In this document: positions 30,732 to 39,049 of the stretch, piece by piece
How the letters are laid out: the number at the start of each line of letters is the position of its first letter
Position numbering within the stretch: position 1 is the stretch's first letter
DNA from: Clostridia bacterium
GTDB lineage: Bacteria > Bacillota > Clostridia > TANB77 > CAG-508
Assembly (NCBI GenBank): GCA_017404025.1
Contig: JAFRDD010000173.1
Span: 1-39,780, forward strand
Reading direction: 5' to 3'
DNA: 39,780 bases
Made by a program: the position numbers and the translations under genes
Notes under the pieces: generated by a model
Databases searched by the model: none
The model's input: only the letters and a program-made list of their open reading frames with translations
What the model was told of the DNA's origin: nothing

Positions 30732-31556
30732 ATGAAAAATTTACATATTATAATGCCGATGGCTGGAGAAGGTCGTCGTTTTAAAGATGCAGGATATGAT
30801 ATTCCAAAGCCATTGTTAAAACCAAATGATGAACAAGAATTATTTTTCTGTGCATTGAATTCTTTATTTACAATTGATGATTTGCCATTTTCAAGTACTG
30901 ATGTATATGATGCACCAATAAAGATGACCTTTATTGTAAGAACAGAATTCATTAGTGATTATCATATTGATAACATAATTAAATCTGTATATCCTACAGC
31001 AAATGTAATAGGAATAGATAAAACAACAAGAGGTGCTCTTGAAACTGTAATGTTAGCTGAACCTTTTATTGATAAAGAAAATGACGCAGTTCTTGTTATG
31101 GATTGTGATTTCTGTTTCCACTGTGAATCATATATTAAAAGAATTAGTCGTGAACTATTAACAGAAGATCCTCATCCGCTTTTGATGTCATTCTATTCCA
31201 AATTTCCTGGATATAGTTATGCTGAAACAGAAAAGAATAATGGGTGCTATTATGCTGTAAATGTTGTTGAGAAGCATCCTATTTCAACACATGCAATCGC
31301 AGGATGTTATTTCTTAGGTTCTGCAAATAGATTTTTGAAATGTGCTAAGAAAGTAATTAAGGATTTTGAAAATGGAAAAATCAATTCAAAAGAAATTTAT
31401 CTTTCATTAATATATAATTACTTATTGAAGGATTTGAAATATAAAGACAGTATTGAATTGATTGATATGAATCTGCATGAAGACCATCTTTGGTCATTCA
31501 ATACTCCACAAGATTTTGAAAACAGAGACATAGATAAGAATATATGGGACAATTAA
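30732..31556 (+). CDS. Sugar-nucleotide nucleotidyltransferase, 274 aa
   Basis: The N-terminus IIMPMAGEGRRFKDAGYDIPKPLL is the classic NTP-transferase signature: the glycine-rich G-x-G-x-R-F loop and the P-K-P (lysine at about 26). A metal-binding VMDCDF at ~123-128 follows. Such enzymes activate sugar 1-phosphates (or phosphocholine) with NTP to give NDP-sugars. No acyltransferase extension is present. The gene overlaps the HAD-hydrolase gene, and together with the epimerase and kinase-like gene it forms a sugar-activation operon. The substrate cannot be named from the sequence. Confidence 0.8.
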   Translation: MKNLHIIMPMAGEGRRFKDAGYDIPKPLLKPNDEQELFFCALNSLFTIDDLPFSSTDVYDAPIKMTFIVRTEFISDYHIDNIIKSVYPTANVIGIDKTTRGALETVMLAEPFIDKENDAVLVMDCDFCFHCESYIKRISRELLTEDPHPLLMSFYSKFPGYSYAETEKNNGCYYAVNVVEKHPISTHAIAGCYFLGSANRFLKCAKKVIKDFENGKINSKEIYLSLIYNYLLKDLKYKDSIELIDMNLHEDHLWSFNTPQDFENRDIDKNIWDN

Positions 31557-32098
31557 AAGCAATCATAACAGATTTTGATGGTACACTTGTAAATACACAA
31601 GAGGCAAATGTACAGGCTTATGCAACTGCTGCTAAGTATGCTGGGTGTTCTTTTGATGTTGCAAAATATAAAAAATCATTTGGATTAAGATTTCCTGAAA
31701 TGTGTGATGCACTTGGGATTCCTGATGATAAAAGATCAAAACTTAAGGAATTGAAAAAGAAATTTTATCCAATGTTTTTTAGATATATACAATTGAATAA
31801 GTTACTTTTCAATTTTCTTGCTGAATCAAAAAGTAAAGGAATAAAAATATGTTTAGCATCTACTGCATCAAAAGATAATCTTTATAATGTTTTAAATTAT
31901 TTTAAGATTACTGATTTCTTTGATTATATTATAACAGGTGAAGATGTTATTAATGGAAAACCAGATCCTGAAGTATATATTAAAGCATTAGAAAAATGTG
32001 AATGCAATCCAGAAGATGCATTAATATTTGAAGATTCTGAAGTTGGATTTAAAGCTGCGAATGCAGCAAATGTAAAATATATAGGAGTAAAAATATGA
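31544..32098 (+). CDS. HAD-superfamily phosphatase/phosphomutase, beta-phosphoglucomutase-like, 184 aa
   Basis: HAD enzymes act through an aspartyl-phosphate. Motif I is DFDGTL at ~10-15 (D10, D12), motif II LASTAS in the centre, motif III lysine in GKPDPEVY and motif IV EDSEVGFKAA. The small helical cap after motif I and the GKPDPEVY...EDS spacing are of the beta-phosphoglucomutase/phosphoglycolate-phosphatase subgroup. It overlaps the nucleotidyltransferase gene upstream by 13 bases and the epimerase downstream by 4, so it clearly works in the same pathway, as a sugar-phosphate phosphatase or mutase. Confidence 0.8.
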   Translation: MGQLKAIITDFDGTLVNTQEANVQAYATAAKYAGCSFDVAKYKKSFGLRFPEMCDALGIPDDKRSKLKELKKKFYPMFFRYIQLNKLLFNFLAESKSKGIKICLASTASKDNLYNVLNYFKITDFFDYIITGEDVINGKPDPEVYIKALEKCECNPEDALIFEDSEVGFKAANAANVKYIGVKI

Positions 32099-33117
32099 GT
32101 AAGATTTTAGTTACAGGTGCTGCAGGATTCATTGGTTCTCAGCTTTTACATAAACTTATTGTTGATGGTAATGAAGTAGTAGGAATTGATAACTATTCCT
32201 ATGGTCATGATGATAATCTTCTTTTTGAAGATGGTGATTATTCTAAATATGTTGTAAAGGGTGATATTAGAGATAAAGATGTTCTTGTTGAACTCTTTGA
32301 TAAATATCATTTTGATTATGTATATAATATTGCAGGTATTGCCCCACTTCCTGATTGCCAGTCAAATCCTGCTGAAGCAATTAGCGTAAATGTTGGGGGA
32401 TTTGCTAATATTCTTGAGTTCAGTAGAAAATATGGAGTAAAAACAGTTGTACAAGCATCAACAAATGCAATGTATGAGAATGAAACGGAATTTCCTACAA
32501 CTGAAGATTTTAAATCAAAACCTACACTTATTTATCCTAATACTAAATACTGTGCAGAAATTTTTGCAAAATCATTCTGTGATACGTATGATATGAATGT
32601 ATGCTGTGTTCGTTTTGCAAATGTTTATGGACCTCATGTTGACTGTCTTCGTAAGCAGCCTCCTTTTGTTGGATATCTTATTCGTGAACTTTATTATAAT
32701 AGAACACCCATATTTCATTCAACAGGAAATCAAGCAAGAGATTATGTATATGTTGATGATCTTGTAAATCTTCTTATTGCGGTTCAGTCTTGCAAAGGAT
32801 TTGATACTGTCAATTGTTCAACAAATACTTCATATTCTGTAAGAGGTATTTATGATATTGCTAAGATGATAATGGGTAAGAACATTGAAGCAGAATATGT
32901 TGATTCTTCAAATTATTGGAAGAAATATCCTGAACTTTATGAAGGTGCATATTCAATTAAGCAAAGTATTCTTGACCATGAAGTTAATAAATTCTCAAGA
33001 TGTGACAATACATATGCTAAAGAAAAGTATGGATGGGTGCCAAAGGTTGATATGTATGAGGGTATGAAAAATATGATTGAATATCAAGTTGAATTATTTG
33101 ATAAATTGAATAAATAA
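32095..33117 (+). CDS. NAD-dependent sugar-nucleotide epimerase/dehydratase, 340 aa
   Basis: Extended short-chain dehydrogenase of the UDP-glucose 4-epimerase/dehydratase type. The Rossmann loop is VTGAAGFIG (6-14), with IDNYSYG following the second strand. The catalytic Ser/Thr (ASTNAMY, 121-127) and Y-x-x-x-K (Tyr147, Lys151) are in place. C-terminal ARDYVYVDD (substrate-domain Arg-Asp-Tyr-x-x-V-x-D) is also typical. It probably interconverts an NDP-hexose made by the enzymes upstream. The start overlaps the HAD gene by 4 bases. Confidence 0.85.
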   Translation: MSKILVTGAAGFIGSQLLHKLIVDGNEVVGIDNYSYGHDDNLLFEDGDYSKYVVKGDIRDKDVLVELFDKYHFDYVYNIAGIAPLPDCQSNPAEAISVNVGGFANILEFSRKYGVKTVVQASTNAMYENETEFPTTEDFKSKPTLIYPNTKYCAEIFAKSFCDTYDMNVCCVRFANVYGPHVDCLRKQPPFVGYLIRELYYNRTPIFHSTGNQARDYVYVDDLVNLLIAVQSCKGFDTVNCSTNTSYSVRGIYDIAKMIMGKNIEAEYVDSSNYWKKYPELYEGAYSIKQSILDHEVNKFSRCDNTYAKEKYGWVPKVDMYEGMKNMIEYQVELFDKLNK

Positions 33118-33118
33118 T

Positions 33119-34018
33119 ATGAACGATACTGCAGTTTTTATACCATCCTATCAAAACAGATATGATGAAATATTTAATTATGTAAACAATATTGATAAAT
33201 ATAATTTATATATCATATTGTCTAAAGATGATTCTAATTTAAAGAATTATTATGATAAGTTTTCATTTAATTCTAATATTCATTTGGTAGAAACTGATTG
33301 TAAGACAATTGGAGAGAAACGTCAGTTCATTATGGATTATGCATATGAAAATGGATATAAATATGTAATTCAATTAGATGATGACATTAGAAAATATGGA
33401 TATAGAATAACTGAAGAAACTAAACGAAAGACTTCCGATTCATATAGGAGAGAAAAGATTTCACTCGTTGATTTACTTGATATTCTTGTTGATTATATAA
33501 AAAGAAATGAATGTAGTTATGTATCTCCAATGTTTCCATTTAGCCTTGGTTTTTCTAAACCAGGAAAAAGAAACATAAACAAAAATTTGAATTTTGGACA
33601 ATGCAATATAATTAATTCAGATGATTTTCATAATCTTGGTTTGAAATATGATACAAGAAAAAATGTTCATGAAGATATTGATATTGTAATTCAATTATTA
33701 CAGAATGGAAAGACTTGTATTACATTAGGTGATTATGGTTTTGAAGTAGTTCCCAATTCATCAAATTTAAGTTCATCTGTTGTTGCTGGAACATCTGCTT
33801 TGGATTTATGTCGTATCAGATTATATCTTAAATATAGAGACGGTATTAGTTTAAGAATTGGCAAACGAGGTGAATTAAGACTTACTTGTCGTCTTGATAA
33901 TTATTGGAATACAAAAGAGATTCCAATTAAAGAAGATAAATATCATAAAGAGATATATGAATTATGTCAAGAAGGAGATATTGAAAAGATTAAAGAATAT
34001 ATAAGAAACAATAAGTAA
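33119..34018 (+). CDS. GT-A glycosyltransferase, possibly of the TET-associated (TAGT-like) type, 299 aa
   Basis: A GT-A fold enzyme that would transfer a sugar from an NDP-sugar. After an N-terminal FIPSYQNRY, the motif KTIGEKRQFIMDYAYENGY leads to VIQLDDDIR with the metal-binding Asp triad at 87-89. HEDIDIVIQLLQNG further on suggests the catalytic acidic region. The DDD context and its setting beside thymidylate-synthase-fold genes recall TET/JBP-associated glycosyltransferases, which in phages are predicted to act on hydroxymethylated pyrimidines. I cannot separate this from a virion- or host-glycan-directed transferase. It starts 2 bases after the epimerase gene. Confidence 0.6.
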   Translation: MNDTAVFIPSYQNRYDEIFNYVNNIDKYNLYIILSKDDSNLKNYYDKFSFNSNIHLVETDCKTIGEKRQFIMDYAYENGYKYVIQLDDDIRKYGYRITEETKRKTSDSYRREKISLVDLLDILVDYIKRNECSYVSPMFPFSLGFSKPGKRNINKNLNFGQCNIINSDDFHNLGLKYDTRKNVHEDIDIVIQLLQNGKTCITLGDYGFEVVPNSSNLSSSVVAGTSALDLCRIRLYLKYRDGISLRIGKRGELRLTCRLDNYWNTKEIPIKEDKYHKEIYELCQEGDIEKIKEYIRNNK

Positions 34019-34021
34019 GTT

Positions 34022-34043
34022 TTTCTATATTAATATATAAATA
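34022..34043 (+). promoter_or_regulatory. Phage promoter motif TTTCTATATTA-N3-TATAAATA
   Basis: TTTCTATATTA at 34022-34032, 3 bases, TATAAATA at 34036-34043, ending 14 bases before the kinase-like ATG at 34058. It is a perfect copy of the motif at 1407. Confidence 0.65.
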
Positions 34044-34057
34044 CATTTGTATTCATT

Positions 34058-34966
34058 ATGACTATTGATATAAAAGGACATTCAGGATGTGATATTGACA
34101 TCATTGAAAATGATAATCAATTACTTATAAGAAAGTCCTCAAAAAGTAAGAAGTATTTAGACCGTTTGTATCAACAGGGTTTAAAACAGCAAAATGATAA
34201 AGCTGCTTTAAATTGTGATGTTAAAGTTCCAAAGATTCATGAATTGATAAAAGGAGAGGATGAAACTTATATCATCATGGATTATATTTATGCTAAGAAT
34301 TTTGTAGATTATTTTGAACAAGCATCAAGACAGGACATTGACCATTTTGTTAAGACATTTGAAGAATATGTTGATAATGAAATTGAACAATGCACAGTTG
34401 AAACTGTTAAGAGAGATGTATTTGTTAATAAAATGGAATCTATTATTGAAAACTGTATGAAGAACGAAATTCTTACAACTAATGCATTAGTAAATATGTA
34501 TGTTCCAGGTAAAGTAATTGTTGACAATGTAAATAAAGTTCTTGAGAAATCAATGGAAGTATTTAAGAATCTTCCTGATGAAATTAGAATGCCAGTTGGA
34601 ATTTGCCACGGAGATTTGACTTTTTCAAACATTCTTTTTACATCAAATAATTTTTACTTCATTGATTATTTGGATTCATTTATTGAAACACCAATTCAGG
34701 ATATTGTTAAGTTAAGACAAGATACAAAGTATTTCTGGTCAACAATGATGTATAATAAGAAATATGATCCTATCCGTCTTAAGATGATTTTTGAGTACAT
34801 TGATAATAAAATTGATGATTACTTCAAAAATAATGAGTATTATAATGATACTTATAATGTTCTTCAATTAATGAACATTCTTAGAATTGTTCCTTATGTA
34901 AAGGAAGTTAAGGTAAGGGATTTTCTAGTAAAAGTTATAAATAATATTCTTAAGAATTATGAGTAA
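34058..34966 (+). CDS. Choline/aminoglycoside-kinase-fold small-molecule kinase, 302 aa
   Basis: APH/choline-kinase-like enzymes phosphorylate a hydroxyl on a sugar or amino alcohol. The catalytic loop ICHGDLTFSNILF has the H-G-D-x-x-x-x-N signature (His184, Asp186, Asn191), followed by FIDYLD with the metal-binding Asp203. An N-terminal LIRKSS (Lys26) can serve as ATP-contact lysine. Together with the two nucleotidyltransferase-like genes around it, the set could activate a sugar or phosphocholine-like group. It has its own perfect promoter motif and overlaps the next gene by 8 bases. Confidence 0.75.
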   Translation: MTIDIKGHSGCDIDIIENDNQLLIRKSSKSKKYLDRLYQQGLKQQNDKAALNCDVKVPKIHELIKGEDETYIIMDYIYAKNFVDYFEQASRQDIDHFVKTFEEYVDNEIEQCTVETVKRDVFVNKMESIIENCMKNEILTTNALVNMYVPGKVIVDNVNKVLEKSMEVFKNLPDEIRMPVGICHGDLTFSNILFTSNNFYFIDYLDSFIETPIQDIVKLRQDTKYFWSTMMYNKKYDPIRLKMIFEYIDNKIDDYFKNNEYYNDTYNVLQLMNILRIVPYVKEVKVRDFLVKVINNILKNYE

Positions 34967-35657
34967 GAAGTATACACTTATAATGCCGATGCTTTCAGTT
35001 GAGGAAGACATTGTGCCAATTGAATATCAGTATGATAAAGAAACTGGAAAAATGAACTGTATTAGAAGTTTACAAGGAATTGATACTTCTTTATTCAGTG
35101 ATGTTTATTTTATCATTCTTAAGAAACATAATGATAAATTCAATGTAGTTAGTAAAATTGATACTGAACTTCATATGAATGCAGAAGGACAAAAATATAA
35201 TGTTCATTATTCAATTGTAAATGAACATACTAAATCACAAGCTGAAACAGTTTATAACTGTATAAAGAAATACAATATTGCTGGACCATTATTCATTAAG
35301 GATGCAGATAATATGTGTATTTGTGATAAGATATATGAGGGAAATTCTGTTCTTATGTATCCTCTTGAAGATACTCCTATTGTTGATCCTCAACATAAGT
35401 CATATATTACATTAGATGAACAGAATTTTGTTACTAATATTATAGAAAAACGTGTTATTAGCGGAATGTTTAATTGTGGTGGGTATAGTTTTGAGGATGC
35501 AAATGATTTTATTGAAGGATATGATTCTATATTAAAATATGAGGATAAGAATACACATATGTATATCTCTCATATTATTTATTGGTTGATATTAAATAAG
35601 CAGTTAAAGTTTAGACCTATTGTTGCAAGTTTTTATGAAGATTTTAGATTAATTTAA
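34959..35657 (+). CDS. Nucleotidyltransferase/GT-A-fold-like protein, 232 aa
   Basis: The N-terminus TLIMPMLSVEEDIVP resembles the first strand of the NTP-transferase fold (compare IIMPMAGEG in the gene at 30732) but lacks the glycine-rich loop. A central IAGPLFIKDADNM fits the metal-binding D-x-D/D-A-D of that fold. The gap between these, and the loss of G-x-G-x-R, suggest a divergent enzyme. It lies between the kinase-like and GT-B-like genes in one operon and probably acts with them. Pseudo-enzyme or a pathway-specific transferase are both possible. Confidence 0.45.
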   Translation: MSKKYTLIMPMLSVEEDIVPIEYQYDKETGKMNCIRSLQGIDTSLFSDVYFIILKKHNDKFNVVSKIDTELHMNAEGQKYNVHYSIVNEHTKSQAETVYNCIKKYNIAGPLFIKDADNMCICDKIYEGNSVLMYPLEDTPIVDPQHKSYITLDEQNFVTNIIEKRVISGMFNCGGYSFEDANDFIEGYDSILKYEDKNTHMYISHIIYWLILNKQLKFRPIVASFYEDFRLI

Positions 35658-35662
35658 TAATT

Positions 35663-36997
35663 ATGAATGAAAAGAAAATTGTTTTAATTGGAAAGATTGG
35701 CAAGTCTGTCAAATTTAAGAACACTGTTGTAAGTACTGGTGATGATGCCCCTATGATTTTTTATACATCTATCGCCAAGATGAATCCTAACTATGATTTC
35801 TATTTCATAGGTCCTAATGATTTGAAGAAACTTAATGATGAGGAATATGATTTCTTATTCCCATATCATAATGTATATTCAGCATTTATAAGAACTGAAA
35901 AGGAAGATGATTGGTATCATGGTATTCTTGATTATTTCAATGAAAAGAATATTAAACCTGATTTTGCATTGGTTTTCAATGGAATGACATCTAATGTAAA
36001 CATTCCTAATTTCTTAAAGAAACCAGATGGAGAATTCTATAATCCATTATTTGCATATAAGAATTATGCAGCTCCTTATCTTTATGTATTCAATCATCTT
36101 GGTGATCTTCCAGTATTCTTGATTTCTGAGGATGCAAGATACATTACTATTAATGCTAAGGATTTAGTAAATCAGCCTCGTCTTATTCTTTCTCAGATTA
36201 ATGGTGAATTTGAAACATATAAGCATATTACTTCTTTGGAAGATCATACTATTCATAAGGGTGAAACTCTTAAGGCAATTTATTGCGGAATGGAAAAAAT
36301 CTTTATGATGGGTCTTGAAAGAAACTGGGCTGATAAAATTGATATTGAAAGAAAGTTGAAGTCAACTGGAAATCATTTTATTGTTCTTTCAAATGGTTGC
36401 GGTACTGCTAAGATTAATCATGCAGGAAACAATTCTTCTCGTCTCCCTACTTATAAGAAGTGGATTATTGATAACTTCAAGGGTACACCTTATGCAAGTA
36501 CTAAGATTTATGGTTCTTGGGATGATGAAATTTATGAACAATATCCAGAAATTATCAATAAGAAAATCTATGAACTTGGCGATGAAATAGCTGATGCAAA
36601 ATATACATTGTGTTATTCACAGGTTCCTGGATTTGTTACTATTAAGTTCTGGGAATGTATCTGTCTTGGACTTATTCCTTTCATTCATCCCGATTATGAT
36701 TGCAATCATTATTTGAATGCTCCTGAATATCTTTATCTTAAGTCACCTGAGGATTTAAGAAATAAGATTGAGGAACTTGAGAATAATCCTGAGATGTATA
36801 GAGATTTGATGAATCAATGTATTGGGATGTTCAAGGAATCATGGCTTTCAGGTTCTGCTCTTAACAATTATATTTTCAAGAACATTTCGGAGATGCTTGG
36901 ATTTACATATGAAAAGAGCACAGGTATTCCTGAGGATAAGAGAATGATATTTCACCGTTTTAAGAAAGATGTTCTCCCTGAAATAAATAAGAAATAA
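35663..36997 (+). CDS. GT-B-type glycosyltransferase-like protein, 444 aa
   Basis: The protein has two Rossmann-like halves. The N-terminal half opens KKIVLIGKIGKSVKF and contains FNGMTSNVNIP. The C-terminal half contains FIVLSNGCGTAKIN, KYTLCYSQVPGFVTIKFWECICLGLIPFIHPDYD and then LYLKSPEDLRNKI. The C-terminal pattern (a glycine-flanked E/C-x-x-x-L-G-x-I-P-x-I) is typical of GT-B enzymes binding an NDP-sugar. T4 alpha- and beta-glucosyltransferases, which modify hydroxymethylcytosine in DNA, are also GT-B proteins of roughly this size, though I cannot show direct homology. It follows the nucleotidyltransferase-like gene by 5 bases and the deaminase gene follows by 1. Confidence 0.55.
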   Translation: MNEKKIVLIGKIGKSVKFKNTVVSTGDDAPMIFYTSIAKMNPNYDFYFIGPNDLKKLNDEEYDFLFPYHNVYSAFIRTEKEDDWYHGILDYFNEKNIKPDFALVFNGMTSNVNIPNFLKKPDGEFYNPLFAYKNYAAPYLYVFNHLGDLPVFLISEDARYITINAKDLVNQPRLILSQINGEFETYKHITSLEDHTIHKGETLKAIYCGMEKIFMMGLERNWADKIDIERKLKSTGNHFIVLSNGCGTAKINHAGNNSSRLPTYKKWIIDNFKGTPYASTKIYGSWDDEIYEQYPEIINKKIYELGDEIADAKYTLCYSQVPGFVTIKFWECICLGLIPFIHPDYDCNHYLNAPEYLYLKSPEDLRNKIEELENNPEMYRDLMNQCIGMFKESWLSGSALNNYIFKNISEMLGFTYEKSTGIPEDKRMIFHRFKKDVLPEINKK

Positions 36998-36998
36998 G

Positions 36999-37514
36999 AT
37001 GTGTAATCGTTTTGATAAAAAATATCTTCAAATGGCGGGGATTTGGGCAACCAATTCCTACGCCAAGAGAAGTAAGGTAGGAGCATTGCTTGTAAAGGAT
37101 GGGCAAATTATTTCTGATGGATATAATGGAACTCCAAAGGGATTTGATAATGCCTGTGAAAATGAAGTAAAATGTGATGTTGATTGGGATGATACTAATT
37201 CATTAGATAATGGAGAAAGTATTTGTAGAACATATGATAGTGATTGTTCAAAATGTCCTCATCATTATTTAGTTACAAAACCAGAAGTACTTCATGCAGA
37301 AGCTAATGCTATTACAAAAGTTGCAAAATCAAATTATTCATCAGATGGTAGTACATTATATGTTACGTTAAGTCCATGTTTTGAATGTTCTAAATTGATT
37401 ATACAAGCAGGAATAAAGAGAGTTGTCTATAAAGACATATATAGAAATACAGATGGTCTTGAATTATTAAAAAAGGCTGGAGTTGAAGTTGAACAAATTA
37501 AAGATTTAGATTAA
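36999..37514 (+). CDS. dCMP deaminase, 171 aa
   Basis: Converts dCMP to dUMP, feeding thymidylate synthesis. The catalytic zinc site is HAEANA (His99, Glu101) and PCFEC (Cys127, Cys130). Between the N-terminal substrate-binding part (RSKVGALLVKDGQIISDGYNG) and the active site lies an insert with Cys76, Cys83, Cys86 and His residues, like the second, structural zinc site of T4-type dCMP deaminase. The length fits. Its presence alongside dCMP-type synthase-fold proteins suggests dCMP is an important branch point for this phage. Confidence 0.9.
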   Translation: MCNRFDKKYLQMAGIWATNSYAKRSKVGALLVKDGQIISDGYNGTPKGFDNACENEVKCDVDWDDTNSLDNGESICRTYDSDCSKCPHHYLVTKPEVLHAEANAITKVAKSNYSSDGSTLYVTLSPCFECSKLIIQAGIKRVVYKDIYRNTDGLELLKKAGVEVEQIKDLD

Positions 37515-37516
37515 TT

Positions 37517-37687
37517 ATGTTAGGTGAAAAAGATTTAATATTTTTAGGAGCATGCATATTGTTAAACGGAGAATCAGCAAAATCTGGTTTACATTATGTA
37601 GTTGATAGAGATATTAACAGTGCAATTGATATATCAAAGAGTATATTTGACAATATTTTTAAAGATGATAGTATGGTATTAGAATAG
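37517..37687 (+). CDS. Small hypothetical protein, 56 aa
   Basis: An ATG two bases after the deaminase stop opens a frame ending at TAG, encoding MLGEKDLIFLGACILLNGE and a charged C-terminus. The N-terminal half has a short hydrophobic segment, not enough for a clear transmembrane helix. Tight spacing supports it as the last gene of the operon. No function is recognised. Confidence 0.5.
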   Translation: MLGEKDLIFLGACILLNGESAKSGLHYVVDRDINSAIDISKSIFDNIFKDDSMVLE

Positions 37688-37713
37688 GATTTTGAAAAAA
37701 TTTAATTTCCTTT

Positions 37714-37731
37714 TCTATATTATATAATGTA
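37714..37731 (+). promoter_or_regulatory. Phage promoter motif before the OmpA-like gene
   Basis: TCTATATTATATAATGTA at 37714-37731, ~21 bases before the ATG at 37753. The first element is intact and the TATAA core is shifted. The leader then reads AACGTTTAC and an A-rich stretch, different from the other promoters, and may reflect a donor gene's own leader. Confidence 0.5.
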
Positions 37732-37752
37732 ACGTTTACAAAAAGAAAGAAT

Positions 37753-38958
37753 ATGAAGAAAATTTTTAGTATTATTATTGCATTTGTGATGATGATTACA
37801 CTTGCAAATGCACAGACGGTTGAAAGTTCACGTCTTTTTGAAAATACTTATGTTACACTTATAGGCGGTGGTACAACTACCGGACAATTTAATCAGGTAC
37901 CTGATCCTTTCTTCTGGGATGGTGCTAAGGGTGTTGCACAGGGCGTTCGTCCTTTTGCTGGCCTTGAGTTTGGTAAGTATGTTACTCCTGTTGTTGGTTT
38001 TTCTGTTGAAGGACTTGCATTTTATAACACAACTACATCATATACATTTATTGATGAGAGTGCAGTCTTAGCAAACGGAAAGCTTAATTTTTCTAATTGG
38101 TTTGGTGGATATAAAGGCCAGCCTCGTAGAGTAGAGGTTGTTGGTGTTCTTGGAATGGGCTGGGGACATGACTATACTGGAAACGGACAGACTGTTTCTT
38201 CAACACCTGGTGAAGATCTTGAGACTGTAGTCGGAACAAATGTTTACGACGGTGCTCCTACAATTCCTACTGATAGAAATTATGTAGTTTATAATGCTGG
38301 TGCAGAACTTAATATCAATCTTGGTAAGGTTCGTGCATGGCAGATTAATGTTCGTCCTGGTGTAATGTGGTTCAATAAGTACACCAAGACACAGTATCAG
38401 TCACTTCCTCGTTTTATGAATGATGCTCGTGCTAATATTCAGGTTGGTGTAACCTATAAGTTTGGTTCAAAGAGAAAGGGTGGTTCACACAATTTCGTTC
38501 TTTGCCCTTATGAGGTAACTCGTGCTGATTATGATAAGGTACTTGCTGAGCTTGAGGCTGAGAAGAACAAGCCAGTTCAGACTAAGGAAATCGTAAAGGA
38601 AACTGTAAGAACTGAAAGAGTAATTGAGAAGGAAACCAGAGTTCTTGTTGGCAGTACAATCATTACTTTCCCTATCGGAAGTGCTGTACTTTCAAATGTT
38701 GAGAAGGCTAAGGTTGCTGCATTTGCAAAGAGCCTTGATAAAGATACACTTGTTCAGATTGTAGGTTCTGCTGATACTAAGACTGGAACTGAGACAAGAA
38801 ATTTCGCACTTGCACAGAACCGTGCTAATGTTGTAAAGAATATTCTTGTAAATGAATATGGCGTATCTGCTGACAGAATTTCTGTTGATACAAAAATGGA
38901 TGCCACTGGTACTGTTGAAACAGATAGAAGTGCTATCCTTACACTTAGTGTAGAGTAA
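37753..38958 (+). CDS. OmpA-family outer-membrane protein, 401 aa
   Basis: A classic signal peptide (MKKIFSIIIAFVMMITLANA, cleavage near A-N-A|Q) is followed by a beta-strand-rich N-terminal region (~25-240) that looks like a membrane barrel of the Bacteroidota OmpA type. A helical linker (~255-300, ELEAEKNKPVQTKEIVKE) leads to a C-terminal OmpA peptidoglycan-binding domain (300-401), with the conserved Asp341 (GSADTKTG) and Arg357 (AQNRA) that bind diaminopimelate. Base use is host-like: a 60-base line (38101-38160) has 29 G+C by count. CGT is used for Arg where neighbours use AGA. A recent gain from the host is likely. It sits under a phage promoter motif and before a terminator. Confidence 0.85.
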   Translation: MKKIFSIIIAFVMMITLANAQTVESSRLFENTYVTLIGGGTTTGQFNQVPDPFFWDGAKGVAQGVRPFAGLEFGKYVTPVVGFSVEGLAFYNTTTSYTFIDESAVLANGKLNFSNWFGGYKGQPRRVEVVGVLGMGWGHDYTGNGQTVSSTPGEDLETVVGTNVYDGAPTIPTDRNYVVYNAGAELNINLGKVRAWQINVRPGVMWFNKYTKTQYQSLPRFMNDARANIQVGVTYKFGSKRKGGSHNFVLCPYEVTRADYDKVLAELEAEKNKPVQTKEIVKETVRTERVIEKETRVLVGSTIITFPIGSAVLSNVEKAKVAAFAKSLDKDTLVQIVGSADTKTGTETRNFALAQNRANVVKNILVNEYGVSADRISVDTKMDATGTVETDRSAILTLSVE

Positions 38959-38995
38959 AAAATATATTGTTAAACATAAACGTTACAATATGAGG

Positions 38996-39021
38996 AGCTG
39001 CCTATTAAGGCAGCTTTTTTA
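38996..39021 (+). terminator. Strong rho-independent terminator after the OmpA-like gene
   Basis: Stem AGCTGCCT / AGGCAGCT (38996-39003 with 39008-39015) with a 4-base loop ATTA, then a T-run. An ATG at 38990 that would run through the hairpin is therefore not a start. Confidence 0.85.
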
Positions 39022-39049
39022 TTTTTATATATATTTACTTATATATAAT

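Noticed and set aside
38990-39049. Upstream extension of the last gene (MRSCLLRQLFYFY...)
   Set aside because: The extension runs through a strong terminator hairpin and its T-run; the ATG at 39050 gives a sensible N-terminus.
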